In this document: positions 24,590 through 33,290 of the stretch, piece by piece
Layout of the letters: every line of letters begins with the position of its first letter
Numbering within the stretch: position 1 is the stretch's first letter
DNA from: CAZRHH01 sp964599885
Lineage (GTDB): Bacteria > Chloroflexota > Dehalococcoidia > DSTF01 > JACRBR01
Direction of reading: 5' to 3'
Length of the DNA: 57,200 nt
Assembly (NCBI GenBank): GCA_964599885.1
Contig: CAZRHH010000015.1
Span: 1-57,200, forward strand
Notes under the pieces: model-generated
What the model was told of the DNA's origin: nothing
What the model saw: only the letters and a program-made list of their open reading frames with translations
The model's database searches: none
Program-made: the position numbers and the translations under genes

Positions 24590-25522
24590 ATGTCACTGCA
24601 CCGCATGAACTCCGTGACCATCGGCGTGCCGAACGTCGAAGCGACGGCAGAGTTCTATCGCGACTTCAATCTCACCGAGACGGCGCGGGGCGTGTTCGCG
24701 TCGGCCGACGGCGGCGATCAGCTCAAGCTTGTGCACGCGCCGGTGCGGCGTATCGTCGAGCTTAATGTGGGGGCGGAAGATGCGGACGACGTCGCGCGCG
24801 TCGCGTCGCAGATGGCGAAGCTCGATGTGGCGTTCGAGCGATCGGAGACGGCGATCACGGCGTGCGATCCCGGCTCGGGCGTGCGCGTTACGGTCGAAGT
24901 GGCGCCGAAGATCGTGCAGGCAGCGGCGGCTCCCGCCGTATACAACGGCCCGGGCAGGATCGACCGAGAAGGACGCTCGCCGCGGCTTCCTATCGACGAT
25001 ACGCCGAAGCGCGCGCGGCCGCGCAAGCTGGGCCACATCGTCTTCGGGTCGACAGAGATCGAAGCGACGAACAAGTTCTTTATCGACGGCGTCGGCTTCA
25101 AAGTCAGTGACGAAGTGAAGGGCGCGGCGTATTTCTTGCGCTGTTCGCAGGACCATCACAACCTGCTGATCCAGAAGGCGCCCGTGCAGTTCCTGCATCA
25201 CACGTCGTGGCAGGTCGAGGACGTTGACGAGATCGGACTTGGCGCACAGGCGCTGCTGAGCAAGGATCCAGCGCGGCACGTCTGGGGCCTCGGCCGCCAT
25301 CACGTCGGTTCGAATTTCTTCTGGTACTTTCGCGATCCGGCCGGCAACTTCTCGGAGTACTACAGCGATCTCGATTGCATCGTCGACGACCAGTTGTGGA
25401 AGCCGCAGGTGTGGGAAGGCATGCACGCGCTGTACTCGTGGGGGCCGCCGCCGCCCGCGTCGTTCCTGCGCCCGGACGATCTGGCGGAGTTGATGGCTGG
25501 TTTGCACTCGCCGAAGGGATAG
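24590..25522 (+). CDS. Type I extradiol (VOC) dioxygenase
   Basis: The 310-residue protein starts at ATG 24590 with CGGAGGTAACG. It is a two-module vicinal oxygen chelate protein of the usual extradiol length. The metal ligands are visible in the C-terminal module: His149 (KLGHIVFG), His203 or His204 (FLHHTSW) and Glu256 (FSEYYSD). Such enzymes use Fe(II) to cleave catechols next to the hydroxyls. HVGSNFFWYFRDPAGNFSEYYSDLD is typical. Its product could pass to the FAH hydrolase downstream. Confidence 0.92.
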   Translation: MSLHRMNSVTIGVPNVEATAEFYRDFNLTETARGVFASADGGDQLKLVHAPVRRIVELNVGAEDADDVARVASQMAKLDVAFERSETAITACDPGSGVRVTVEVAPKIVQAAAAPAVYNGPGRIDREGRSPRLPIDDTPKRARPRKLGHIVFGSTEIEATNKFFIDGVGFKVSDEVKGAAYFLRCSQDHHNLLIQKAPVQFLHHTSWQVEDVDEIGLGAQALLSKDPARHVWGLGRHHVGSNFFWYFRDPAGNFSEYYSDLDCIVDDQLWKPQVWEGMHALYSWGPPPPASFLRPDDLAELMAGLHSPKG

Positions 25523-25526
25523 CGTG

Positions 25527-25622
25527 ATGCCGAACGTGCCGAAGAATCTGGCGGAGTTCAAGCCGCTGTTTGGGCTTTCCGCGCGCGACTGGGAAGCCGT
25601 CAGACATCAGGGTCAGCGGTGA
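25527..25622 (+). CDS. Short coupled open frame between dioxygenase and FAH genes
   Basis: The frame begins at ATG 25527, four bases after the dioxygenase stop, and encodes 31 residues beginning MPNVPKNLAEFKPLFGLSAR. Its TGA overlaps the GTG of the FAH gene (GTGA), so it bridges two genes tightly. The peptide has good codon use. It may be a real small protein, the remnant of a longer gene, or a coupling leader. I do not recognise it. Confidence 0.4.
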   Translation: MPNVPKNLAEFKPLFGLSARDWEAVRHQGQR

Positions 25623-26467
25623 AACTCGTCACCTTTATGCAGAAGGGAGAAACGCGTGTCGGAGCCGTCGTGGAAGGCGGTATCGTCGATCTGACGGCTG
25701 CTGGGCTTCCGCGGTCGATGATCGAGGTGCTGTCACTAGAGGACGGACTTTCCCGAGCGCGCGAGGCGGCCGGTTCAGTTGCTGCCACTGTGCCGCTGAG
25801 CGAGGCGACGCTCCTGGCGCCGGTCCCCAACCCGCACAAGGTGCTGGCAATCGGGTTGAACTACCGGGACCACGTGGCGGAGGGAGGACGGCCGATGCCG
25901 GAGCGCCCTGTCGTTTTCGCCAAGATGCCAACGTGCATCACGGGTCCGGCCACGCCGATCCACATCCCGTGCGTCAGCCAGGCAGTGGATTGGGAAGGCG
26001 AGCTCTGCTTCATAGTCGGCAAGCGGGCGCGTTACGCAGGGGCGGAGGAGGCCGAGCGGTACGTAGCGGGCTTCACCATCGGCAACGATGTCTCAGTGCG
26101 TGACTGGCAGATGCACTCGCCCACGATGATGATGGGCAAGTCGTTCGATACGCATGGACCAACCGGACCATGGTTGGTCACTCCCGATGAGTTAGACGCC
26201 GGCCATTTGGACCTTCGTACGTTGGTCAATGGCGAGCAAAAGCAATCGTCGAACACGGAGCAGTTGATCTTCAGTGTGGGGCAGATCATCGAGTATCTGT
26301 CGGCCGCTTTCACGCTGGAGCCGGGCGACATCGTATTCACGGGTACGCCCGCGGGCGTTGGCGGCGCGATGAAGCCGCCGCAGTTCTTGAAGCCGGGCGA
26401 CACCGTGCGCATCGAGATCAGCGGCCTCGGGGTGCTAGAGAATCCCGTGATCGAGGAGCCGGCATAA
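25619..26467 (+). CDS. Fumarylacetoacetate hydrolase family protein
   Basis: The 282-residue product begins at GTG 25619. FAH features are KVLAIGLNYRDHVAE, PVVFAKMPTCITGP, the metal-binding DWEGELCFIVGK, TIGNDVSVRDWQ and DIVFTGTPAGVGGA. The family cleaves or decarboxylates 2,4-diketo or 2-hydroxy-dienoic acids, metal dependent, late in catechol and homogentisate pathways. Position after an extradiol dioxygenase supports a meta-cleavage role. Start overlap with the small ORF suggests translational coupling. Confidence 0.93.
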   Translation: MKLVTFMQKGETRVGAVVEGGIVDLTAAGLPRSMIEVLSLEDGLSRAREAAGSVAATVPLSEATLLAPVPNPHKVLAIGLNYRDHVAEGGRPMPERPVVFAKMPTCITGPATPIHIPCVSQAVDWEGELCFIVGKRARYAGAEEAERYVAGFTIGNDVSVRDWQMHSPTMMMGKSFDTHGPTGPWLVTPDELDAGHLDLRTLVNGEQKQSSNTEQLIFSVGQIIEYLSAAFTLEPGDIVFTGTPAGVGGAMKPPQFLKPGDTVRIEISGLGVLENPVIEEPA

Positions 26468-26528
26468 GTAGTATCGCCGACGACTTCGGAACGTGCACGA
26501 GGCGGTAAGTAGACGGAGGCGCATTTCA

Positions 26529-27753
26529 ATGGACGCGGGACAAGCCGGCCGAGTGTTTATGGATCCTGCAGCGTACGCCGATGAAGGGAGGTTGCATGAG
26601 GCGCTTGCGCTCCTTCGACGAGAATCGCCCGTGCACTGGGTCCAGGCGGAAGGATTCAATCCGTTCTGGGCGATAACCCGGCACGCCGATGTGGCCGAGA
26701 TCGAGACGAATGCTGCAGTGTTCCGGAATGAGCCGCGGCCTCTGCTTGCGCCGGCGGTGGCGGATGCGCGACCGGCGCCGCTGCGGACGCTCGTCCACAT
26801 GGACGCACCGGACCACACCGCCGTGCGTGGACTCACCGCGCCCTGGTTTCACCACAAAGATGGTGAAGCAGATGATGGACCCTATAGAGGAGCTCGCGCG
26901 GAAGCACGTGGATCGGATGGCGGCTTCGAGCGGCGAGTGTGACTTCGCGCGCGACGTGGCAATGTACTTCCCGATCGAGGTGATCACCTCGTTGCTCGGC
27001 CTGCCGGATGAGGACGTGCCGCGACTGCTGAAGCTGACGCAGGAATTGTTCGGGATTGCGGACCCTGAACCGCGGCGCGGAGAAAGCGTCGAGGACGCGC
27101 AGGCGGTGATTCTTGACTTCTTCACGTACTTCACCGCACTGACGCAGCAGCGGCGAGCAACTCCAACGGAAGACCTGGCGTCGGTGATCGCTAACGCCCG
27201 TATCGATGGGAGAGAGCTGAACCCGGGCGAGCTGATCTCGTACCACGTCATCATCGCGACGGCCGGTCACGACACCACGAGCTCGACGATATCAGGCGGA
27301 CTGTTGGCGCTGCTGCAGAACCCGAAAGAGCTGCAACGGCTGCGGGATGACCCATCGTTGCTGGCGACCGCCGCCGACGAGATGATCCGGTGGGTGTCGC
27401 CTGTGAAGCATTTCATGCGGACGGCGATCGAGGATTACCAGCTGCGCGGGGAGACGATCCACAAAGGCCAATCGGTGCTGCTGTCTTACCCTTCGGCGAA
27501 TCGCGACGAGGCCGTGTTCGAGGAGCCGGTGTCGTTCGATGTCGGCCGCAGCCCGAATAAGCACCTGGCATTCGGGATGGGTCCGCACTTTTGCCTGGGA
27601 GCGAGTCTCGCCCGGCTGGAGATACAGACGATCTTCAACGAGATGCTGCCTCGGCTGGAATGGATCGAGCTGGCGGGCGAGCCGGAATTCATGCAGACAA
27701 CGTTCGTCGGCGGACCGAAGCATTTGCCCATCCGGTACAAGATGCGCGCGTAG
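26529..27753 (+). pseudogene. Cytochrome P450, disrupted by one-base frameshift
   Basis: ATG 26529 starts MDAGQAGRVFMDPAAYADEG and continues to HTAVRGLTAPWFHHK. At 26856-26858 (CACAAAGATGG) an extra A moves the frame; continuing in the next frame gives MVKQMMDPIEELARKHVDRM and all later P450 motifs: ATAGHDTTSS (I helix), EMIRWVSP (ExxR) and the heme loop FGMGPHFCLGAS with its Cys ligand. Without the extra base the protein would have about 407 residues, normal for a class I bacterial P450. Either the gene was recently inactivated or the base is a sequence error. It closes the MarR/dioxygenase/FAH group. Confidence 0.88.
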
Positions 27754-27860
27754 GCAGCTCCAACGTTGTTGCGCTCGTGCAGGCGCAGAGAACAAGCACC
27801 GAGCAGAGGGTGAGCGCGCATGTGCACCGGCGATTTTCGTGATGGAGAAAGGTTCCGACG

Positions 27861-28349
27861 ATGCAAGAACAGACCGCCAGACGGGCACCCGCCGTCACGC
27901 TCAAGGCGATCGGCCACGGGCGCCAGTTCACGTTCGATAGCATCGGCACGACGGCATTGCTGATCTGCGTCGCGCGTGAGACAACAGACAAGGCGCCCGA
28001 CGTTGTCGCCGCCGTGCGTGAGCGCTGGTCCCAAGCGTCGGAGGTTGTGATCATCAATCTTGGGGACGCGCGACCGTTCCCGCCGGTGATCCGCAAGGTC
28101 GCCGAACAGATCATGAAGGCGTCGTACAACGAGGCGGTGAAGAGTCTGCTGCCTGGACGGACGCCGGAGGAGTACGTGCTGATCGTGCCGGACTGGGACG
28201 GGGACATGCTCGGGCCGCTCGGGATCGATGACGTGACCAAGACGATCGCCGTGGCCGTCATCAACAAGCACGGCGAGGTGGTCGGCGTCTACCAGGGGGA
28301 TGATTGCGCGACGCAGGCGGTGGCGCTGATCGCAAGCGCGGGCGTGTAG
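27861..28349 (+). CDS. Hypothetical protein with thioredoxin-like topology, no redox Cys pair
   Basis: The 162-residue product starts at ATG 27861 after GAAAGG. Segments TTALLICVARETTDKAPDVVAAVRERWSQASEVVIINLGD and TIAVAVINKHGEVVGVYQGDD look like the beta-alpha-beta and closing hairpin of thioredoxin-like redoxins, but there is no CxxC and the only Cys residues are isolated. I do not recognise a named family. It lies just after the P450 on the same strand, so it may belong to the same transcript. Confidence 0.65.
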   Translation: MQEQTARRAPAVTLKAIGHGRQFTFDSIGTTALLICVARETTDKAPDVVAAVRERWSQASEVVIINLGDARPFPPVIRKVAEQIMKASYNEAVKSLLPGRTPEEYVLIVPDWDGDMLGPLGIDDVTKTIAVAVINKHGEVVGVYQGDDCATQAVALIASAGV

Positions 28350-28394
28350 CTGGCGAACGCGCCGGCGTCTCAGGACCACAGCGAAACGAAAACT

Positions 28395-28505
28395 ATGTCT
28401 ACGGCCATCACCAATGCGACCGTCTTCGATGGAAGCACAATTCGCGAAGCGGGCAGATGCTCAGTCACCTACCGAGACCGCATCACCAGGCGATGCTGGC
28501 CTTGA
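28395..28505 (+). pseudogene. N-terminal remnant of an amidohydrolase
   Basis: ATG 28395 gives MSTAITNATVFDGSTIREAG, then VTYRDRITRRCWP-stop. The pattern ITNATVFDG is characteristic of the first strands of metal-dependent amidohydrolases. Only 36 residues remain; no metal-binding HxH follows. It occupies part of the 219-base gap before the xdhC gene. Confidence 0.5.
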
Positions 28506-28568
28506 ACTCCGCAAGCGCGGCCGACCGGCTATCCTGACAACCCGAGCGATTGCAGGCGGCGAACTTTG

Positions 28569-29681
28569 ATGAGTGACCACGTGCTTGAGGAGTTGTGCCA
28601 CGCCCTGGCGGCGGGGGAGCCGTGCGCGGTCGTGACGATCGTTGAGACGCGAGGATCGACGCCGCAAAAGGTAGGAGCAAGACTGCTACTCACAGTTGAC
28701 GGCAGGACGGTGGGGACGCTGGGCGGCGGCTGCATTGAAGCGGAAGCCATCGAGCGGGCGGAGGCGGCGCTGCATGCGGGCACGCCCGAGCTGCTCGAGT
28801 TCACACTGAACGAGGACATCGCAGTGGACTACGGCCTGGCGTGCGGTGGCACCGAGTTGCTGCTCGTCGACCCGACGATGCGCACGCCGGAGGGGCTGGA
28901 GCTGGCGCGGCGAATGCTTGAGATATCGAACGGCGGCGGACGCGGTGTCGTCCTAACGCTACTGGATGGCGCGGACGGCGTCGCTTCGGCGGCGAAGTTC
29001 GCGTTGTGGCACGACGACCGAACGGACGGCGACGTCGGCCCCTTTCAGGCGGAGGCGATGCGGCTCGCGCAGCGCGTGATCGCGTCGCCACGGCCACAAC
29101 CGGCGATCGTCACGCTAGGCGCCAACACGCGGGCCTTTCTCGACGTGTTCACCGAGGCGCCTGAGGTCGTGATCGTGGGCGGCGGCCACGTTGGGCGCGC
29201 GCTGGCCTCTGTGGCGCACGTCATGGGATATCGGATGTCCGTGATCGATGACCGGGAGGCGTTCGCGAACCATGAACGATTCCCGGAGGCTGACCGGGTC
29301 ATCGCGGGCAATATCGGCGATGCGATACGCGCGCTCCCGGCGACCGCAAACACCGCGATCGTCATCGTGACACGCGGGCACAAGTACGACTACGAGGCGC
29401 TCGCTGCAGGGGCTGCGTCGAATGCTGGGTACGTCGGGTTGATGGGGAGCCGCCGGAAGGTCGCGCTGATCTACCGGCAATTACTGGCGGACGGCGTACC
29501 AGAAGGGCGGCTCCGCGACATCCACGCGCCGATCGGATTGGACATTGGCGCAGTCTCGCCGGAGGAGATCGCACTGAGCATCATGGCTGAGATCACGATG
29601 GAGCGCGCGGGTGGCTCGGGGACACCCCTACGGTCGCGCGGAGATTCCGTGACCGCGGCTCAGCGCCGCCGCGCGACGTGA
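28569..29681 (+). CDS. xdhC: XdhC/CoxI family molybdenum hydroxylase maturation factor
   Basis: I start it at ATG 28569; the TTG just before gives one extra residue. The 370-residue protein has the XdhC N-terminal domain (AVVTIVETRGSTPQKVGARLLL, GTLGGGCIEAEAIE, CGGTELLL) and the C-terminal Rossmann domain (VVIVGGGHVGRALASVA, GLMGSRRK, HAPIGLDIGAVSPEEIA). XdhC binds molybdenum cofactor, promotes its sulfuration and delivers it to xanthine-dehydrogenase-type enzymes. It is the first gene of a four-gene operon with the enzyme's own subunits. Confidence 0.95.
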   Translation: MSDHVLEELCHALAAGEPCAVVTIVETRGSTPQKVGARLLLTVDGRTVGTLGGGCIEAEAIERAEAALHAGTPELLEFTLNEDIAVDYGLACGGTELLLVDPTMRTPEGLELARRMLEISNGGGRGVVLTLLDGADGVASAAKFALWHDDRTDGDVGPFQAEAMRLAQRVIASPRPQPAIVTLGANTRAFLDVFTEAPEVVIVGGGHVGRALASVAHVMGYRMSVIDDREAFANHERFPEADRVIAGNIGDAIRALPATANTAIVIVTRGHKYDYEALAAGAASNAGYVGLMGSRRKVALIYRQLLADGVPEGRLRDIHAPIGLDIGAVSPEEIALSIMAEITMERAGGSGTPLRSRGDSVTAAQRRRAT

Positions 29682-30274
29682 GTCGGGCCGTCACGGCGAT
29701 CGTGCTCGCGGCGGGTGAGTCAACGCGGATGGGTGTCCAGAAGGCGTTGCTCGAATGGAAGGGCGTGCCGCTGATCGCGTACCAGTTGCAGCAGCTGGCG
29801 GCTGTTGATGTTGTGGAGGAGATCATCGTTGTTGCGGGATACGAGCCCGAGCGCATCCGCGACATCGCCTCATCGCATCCGCGGACGGCGGTCGTGCACA
29901 ACGCCGCGTATCGCAACGGGAAAGTGAGTTCGATCGTGACGGGGCTCCATGCGATACGTGGCAATGCCGGCGAGATCATGGTGTTGGGGGTGGACCAGCC
30001 ACGCTCGGCGAGAGTGCTGCAAGCGATCCTCGTAGGGCACGCGAGGTCAGGTGCACCGATCACGGTGCCGGTTCACGGTGGCCACCGGGGGCACCCAACG
30101 GTGTTCTCGCGGGTTCTGCTCCCGGAGTTGCTTGCAATCACCGAAGAGACGAAGGGATTGCGAGAGATACTGCAAACGCACGCGGCGGAGGTCCATGAAG
30201 TGGCATGCGACGAGAGCGTGCTGGTGGATCTGAATGAGCCGGCCGACATGCGCGCCGCGTCGCGGGATCTCTGA
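29678..30274 (+). CDS. MobA/MocA-like nucleotidyltransferase
   Basis: The GTG start at 29678 overlaps the xdhC stop (GTGA). The 198-residue product shows the NTP-transferase motif IVLAAGESTRMGVQKALLEWKG, the middle IMVLGVDQPR (where many have DMP) and a C-terminal LVDLNEPAD. MocA adds CTP to molybdopterin for enzymes of this type. It is placed between XdhC and the hydroxylase subunits, which supports a role in cofactor maturation. Confidence 0.92.
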   Translation: MSRAVTAIVLAAGESTRMGVQKALLEWKGVPLIAYQLQQLAAVDVVEEIIVVAGYEPERIRDIASSHPRTAVVHNAAYRNGKVSSIVTGLHAIRGNAGEIMVLGVDQPRSARVLQAILVGHARSGAPITVPVHGGHRGHPTVFSRVLLPELLAITEETKGLREILQTHAAEVHEVACDESVLVDLNEPADMRAASRDL

Positions 30275-30339
30275 AGCGTTTGACTCGCCGTTCGAGCGGT
30301 GCGACGATCGGTCGACTGCAACGAGCCACTGGAGTTCAT

Positions 30340-30801
30340 ATGACTACACTTCGCGTGAACGGTGAGTCCTACGAAGCCGCGGAGGCGTCGCGGAACCTGC
30401 TGAGCTTCATCCGCTTCGACGCGGGACTCACGGGCACGAAGTACGGCTGCGGCGAGGGCGTATGCGGCGCCTGCACCGTCCTCGTCGACGGGCAGCCCCT
30501 GCGCTCATGCATGACGACCGTGGGCGCGGTTGCCGGCGGTTCGATCACCACAATCGAGGGGCTGGCGACGGACGGCGAACTACACCCGGTTCAACGCGCG
30601 TTCATCGACGAGCAGGCGATGCAGTGTGGGTACTGCATCCCTGGCTTCATCATGACATCCGTGGCGCTACTGAATCGCGTGCATGCGCCCGATCGAGCCA
30701 CGATCCGCGAGGCACTCTCGCAGAACATGTGCCGTTGTGGAACGTATCAGCGCATCGTGCGGGCGGTGGAGCGGGCGTCGAAGCAGGAACAGAGTGCATG
30801 A
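30340..30801 (+). CDS. 2Fe-2S subunit of a molybdenum hydroxylase (IorA/CoxS type)
   Basis: I chose ATG 30340 with GGAG upstream. The 153-residue protein has the plant-type 2Fe-2S cluster Cys37, 42, 45 and 57 (CGEGVCGACTVLVDG) and the second cluster Cys96, 99, 131 and 133 (CGYC...CRC). It passes electrons from the molybdenum site. Its TGA overlaps the ATG of the large subunit (ATGA), ensuring equal production. Confidence 0.95.
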   Translation: MTTLRVNGESYEAAEASRNLLSFIRFDAGLTGTKYGCGEGVCGACTVLVDGQPLRSCMTTVGAVAGGSITTIEGLATDGELHPVQRAFIDEQAMQCGYCIPGFIMTSVALLNRVHAPDRATIREALSQNMCRCGTYQRIVRAVERASKQEQSA

Positions 30802-32876
30802 CTGAAAACGATACGAACGGCGCCGGCCTCCATGTGCTGGGGGAGGTCGGCCAGGGGTACCCGCCGCCGCGACGGACATACGCACGTGTAGCGTACGGGA
30901 ACACGGCACCGGACGTCGAAAAGGCGCGCTGGCTCACCGTGCGGCCGGACGGATCAGTAGTCGCGTACGCGGGAAAGGTTGAGTACGGGCAGGGCATTCG
31001 CACGGGGCTGGCTATCGAGGTGGCGGATGAATTGCGTGTGCCGCTTGACCGCGTGGAAGTCGTGCTGGGCGACACGGCGCTGGTGCCCTGGGACATGGGG
31101 ACGTTCGGCAGCCAGTCCACGGCGCGCGTTGGACTGCAACTGCGGAAGGCGGCGGCGACGGCTCGGCAGGCGTTACTTGAACTGGCGGCAGACAGGCTTG
31201 ACCTCCCTGCGGGCGATCTCCGAGTGGAATCGGGGCGAATTGCGCCGACGCGCGACGGGAACCGTGGCGTGACGTATGCGGAGCTCATTGGCAGCGCGAA
31301 CATCCTGCGCGACGTCGATGACGCGATCGCGCTGACGCCGTCGAGCGAGTTCACGGTGATGGGAAAGACGCACGCGCGCATCGACGCGGAGGCGCGGGTA
31401 ACAGGGCTTGCACGGTACTCGCAGGACATCGTGGTAGACGGGATGCTGTTCGCCGCCGTTCTACGGCGACCGTGGCGCGGCGCCAAGCTGGCCGCAGTGG
31501 ATACGTCGATCGCGGGGCAGATGCCGGGCGTTGCGCAGGTGGTTCGGGACGACGACCTCGTCGCAGTGCTGGCGGACACCGACGAGCACGCCGCTGCCGC
31601 TGTGAGCTTGCTGCGAGCCGAATGGACCGAGCCGGCGACGCCTGCCTCGACCGTGAACTTGCCGGAGATCCTGGTAAACAGCGGTGCCGACCCATTCGTG
31701 ACGCAGGAAGCGGGCTCGCTTGAGGAGGGCTTCAAGGCCGCGAGCGGCGTGCTTGAGGCGACATACTTCGTGCCGTACGTGTCGAACGCCCCGATGGAGC
31801 CGCGCGCGGCGGTAGCTACCTGGGAGGGCGATCGGCTGACAGTGTGGGCAGGGACGCAGCGGCCGTTCGGGATTCGGACGGAGCTGGCGCAACGCTTTGG
31901 CATCGATGAGGCGGCGGTGCGTGTGATCGCGCCCGAGATCGGCGGCGGGTTTGGCAGCAAGAGCCCATACCCGGTGGCGCACGAGGCAGCGCGGCTCGCT
32001 CGTATCGCCGGGCGGCCCGTGCGGGTGGCGTACACGCGCACGGAGGACATGATCTACGCCACGATGCGGCCGGCGGCGGTGATCCGGATTAAGAGTGGCT
32101 TCACCGCCGACGGGAGGATCGTGGCATGGGAGTGCCATGCATATCACGCCGGCGACCGCCCGTTCCTCGGCAGGCGAGGGTCTGACAGTCCCTACGATTC
32201 ACCACATGTAAAGGTGACGACGTACACCTCGGACAGTCCTCTGGCGACAGGGTCATATCGCTCGCTCGGCGCTGCGACGAACCACTTCGCGCGTGAGGTA
32301 CACGTGGATGAAATCGCAGAAGCGGTCGGCATCGATCCTGTAGAGATGCGGTTGCGCAACCTGTCGCACCCACGGTTCCGCCGCGTTCTGGAGCGCGCAG
32401 CCGAAGCACACGGCTGGGTATCAGGAGCGGGCGCGCCGCGTCGCGGGCAGGGGATCGCGATTGGGATTGACGTAGGGAGCTACATCGCGACTGTCGTGCA
32501 GCTCGACGTCGGCGGGCGTGAAGTGCGGGTGGATCGGGTCACGGCGGCGCTCGATTGCGGCCTCGTCGTAAACCCCGAAGGCGCGAAGAACCAGGTCGAG
32601 GGCTCTATCGTGATGGGGATGGGTACGGCGCTGTACGAGGCGATCGATTTCCACGACGGGCGTGTACTGAACGCGGGCTTCACGAGATACCGGGTCCCTC
32701 GTAGCAACGATGCGCCGTCGATCGAGACACTCTTAGTCGGCGACAGCGATACGCCGTCTACGGGCGCGGGCGAACCGGGCATCGTACCGATCGCCGCAGC
32801 GATCTCGAACGCCGTATTCGACCGAACCGGTTTGCGACACCGGGAGTTGCCGGTGCAACGCTATCTTCGAGCTTGA
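30798..32876 (+). CDS. Molybdenum-binding large subunit, isoquinoline 1-oxidoreductase/aldehyde oxidase type
   Basis: The start is ATG 30798, overlapping the small subunit's stop. The 692-residue protein has the Mo-cofactor domains: KVEYGQGIRTGLAIEVADEL, GTFGSQSTARVG, EIGGGFGSKSPYPVAHEAARLA, YRSLGAATNHFAREVHVDEIAEA and the C-terminal GAGEPGIVPIAAAISNAV, with the catalytic Glu in GEPG. No FAD-binding medium subunit is encoded nearby, as in two-subunit isoquinoline or aldehyde oxidoreductases. It lacks an obvious Tat signal. The probable reaction is hydroxylation of a heterocycle or aldehyde, with electrons passed to another carrier. Confidence 0.9.
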   Translation: MTENDTNGAGLHVLGEVGQGYPPPRRTYARVAYGNTAPDVEKARWLTVRPDGSVVAYAGKVEYGQGIRTGLAIEVADELRVPLDRVEVVLGDTALVPWDMGTFGSQSTARVGLQLRKAAATARQALLELAADRLDLPAGDLRVESGRIAPTRDGNRGVTYAELIGSANILRDVDDAIALTPSSEFTVMGKTHARIDAEARVTGLARYSQDIVVDGMLFAAVLRRPWRGAKLAAVDTSIAGQMPGVAQVVRDDDLVAVLADTDEHAAAAVSLLRAEWTEPATPASTVNLPEILVNSGADPFVTQEAGSLEEGFKAASGVLEATYFVPYVSNAPMEPRAAVATWEGDRLTVWAGTQRPFGIRTELAQRFGIDEAAVRVIAPEIGGGFGSKSPYPVAHEAARLARIAGRPVRVAYTRTEDMIYATMRPAAVIRIKSGFTADGRIVAWECHAYHAGDRPFLGRRGSDSPYDSPHVKVTTYTSDSPLATGSYRSLGAATNHFAREVHVDEIAEAVGIDPVEMRLRNLSHPRFRRVLERAAEAHGWVSGAGAPRRGQGIAIGIDVGSYIATVVQLDVGGREVRVDRVTAALDCGLVVNPEGAKNQVEGSIVMGMGTALYEAIDFHDGRVLNAGFTRYRVPRSNDAPSIETLLVGDSDTPSTGAGEPGIVPIAAAISNAVFDRTGLRHRELPVQRYLRA

Positions 32877-33290
32877 GTTGGGACGTGCGACGCGGTTCAC
32901 GGTCCTCGCTGCCGGCCCATCGGCTCGGGTGGGCGCGGACGGATGCGTTGCGTTCAGTCCCGTCTTTTGGCAGCGTCACGGTGATGCATCGGTTGACACC
33001 TTGGGAGGACTATGTCGGCGATCTGCATGGCTGCGGCAAACGCGACAACCCGCGTTCCAGATGCAACCTTGCCTCGCCAACCACCCCGGGTCGTCTCCCG
33101 CCCGCCAGCCACCCGTATGAATGGATTCGCCGGGGGACTCAGCGTGCTACCGGATGCATCGGCGTGAGCACGTACCAACGGTGGAGTCCCGTGACGTGCG
33201 GATCGGCGATTGCGGGCAGTGAGTAGGGCCTTCCCATGCGATACCGCCGTGCCCGTTCAAGAGCCGTACTGATTGGCGTATAGTGAGCGC
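32877..33290. other. Gap between molybdenum hydroxylase operon and LuxR-TPR gene
   Basis: No clear gene is seen in these 414 bases. An ATG at 33012 with GGGAGG immediately upstream opens a 51-codon frame to 33167 without recognisable homology. No hairpin terminator was found. Confidence 0.45.

Noticed and set aside
26850..26865. Programmed frameshifting in the P450 gene
   Set aside because: CACAAAGATGG is not a typical slippery site, P450 genes are not known to use frameshifting, and no downstream stem is evident.
30650..32050. 466-codon open frame on the minus strand opposite the molybdenum hydroxylase
   Set aside because: Low-complexity Ser/Thr/Arg composition, no initiation signal, fully antisense to a well-supported gene.
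33012..33167. 51-codon frame with GGGAGG directly upstream
   Set aside because: The spacing to ATG is too short for normal initiation and the peptide shows no family features.
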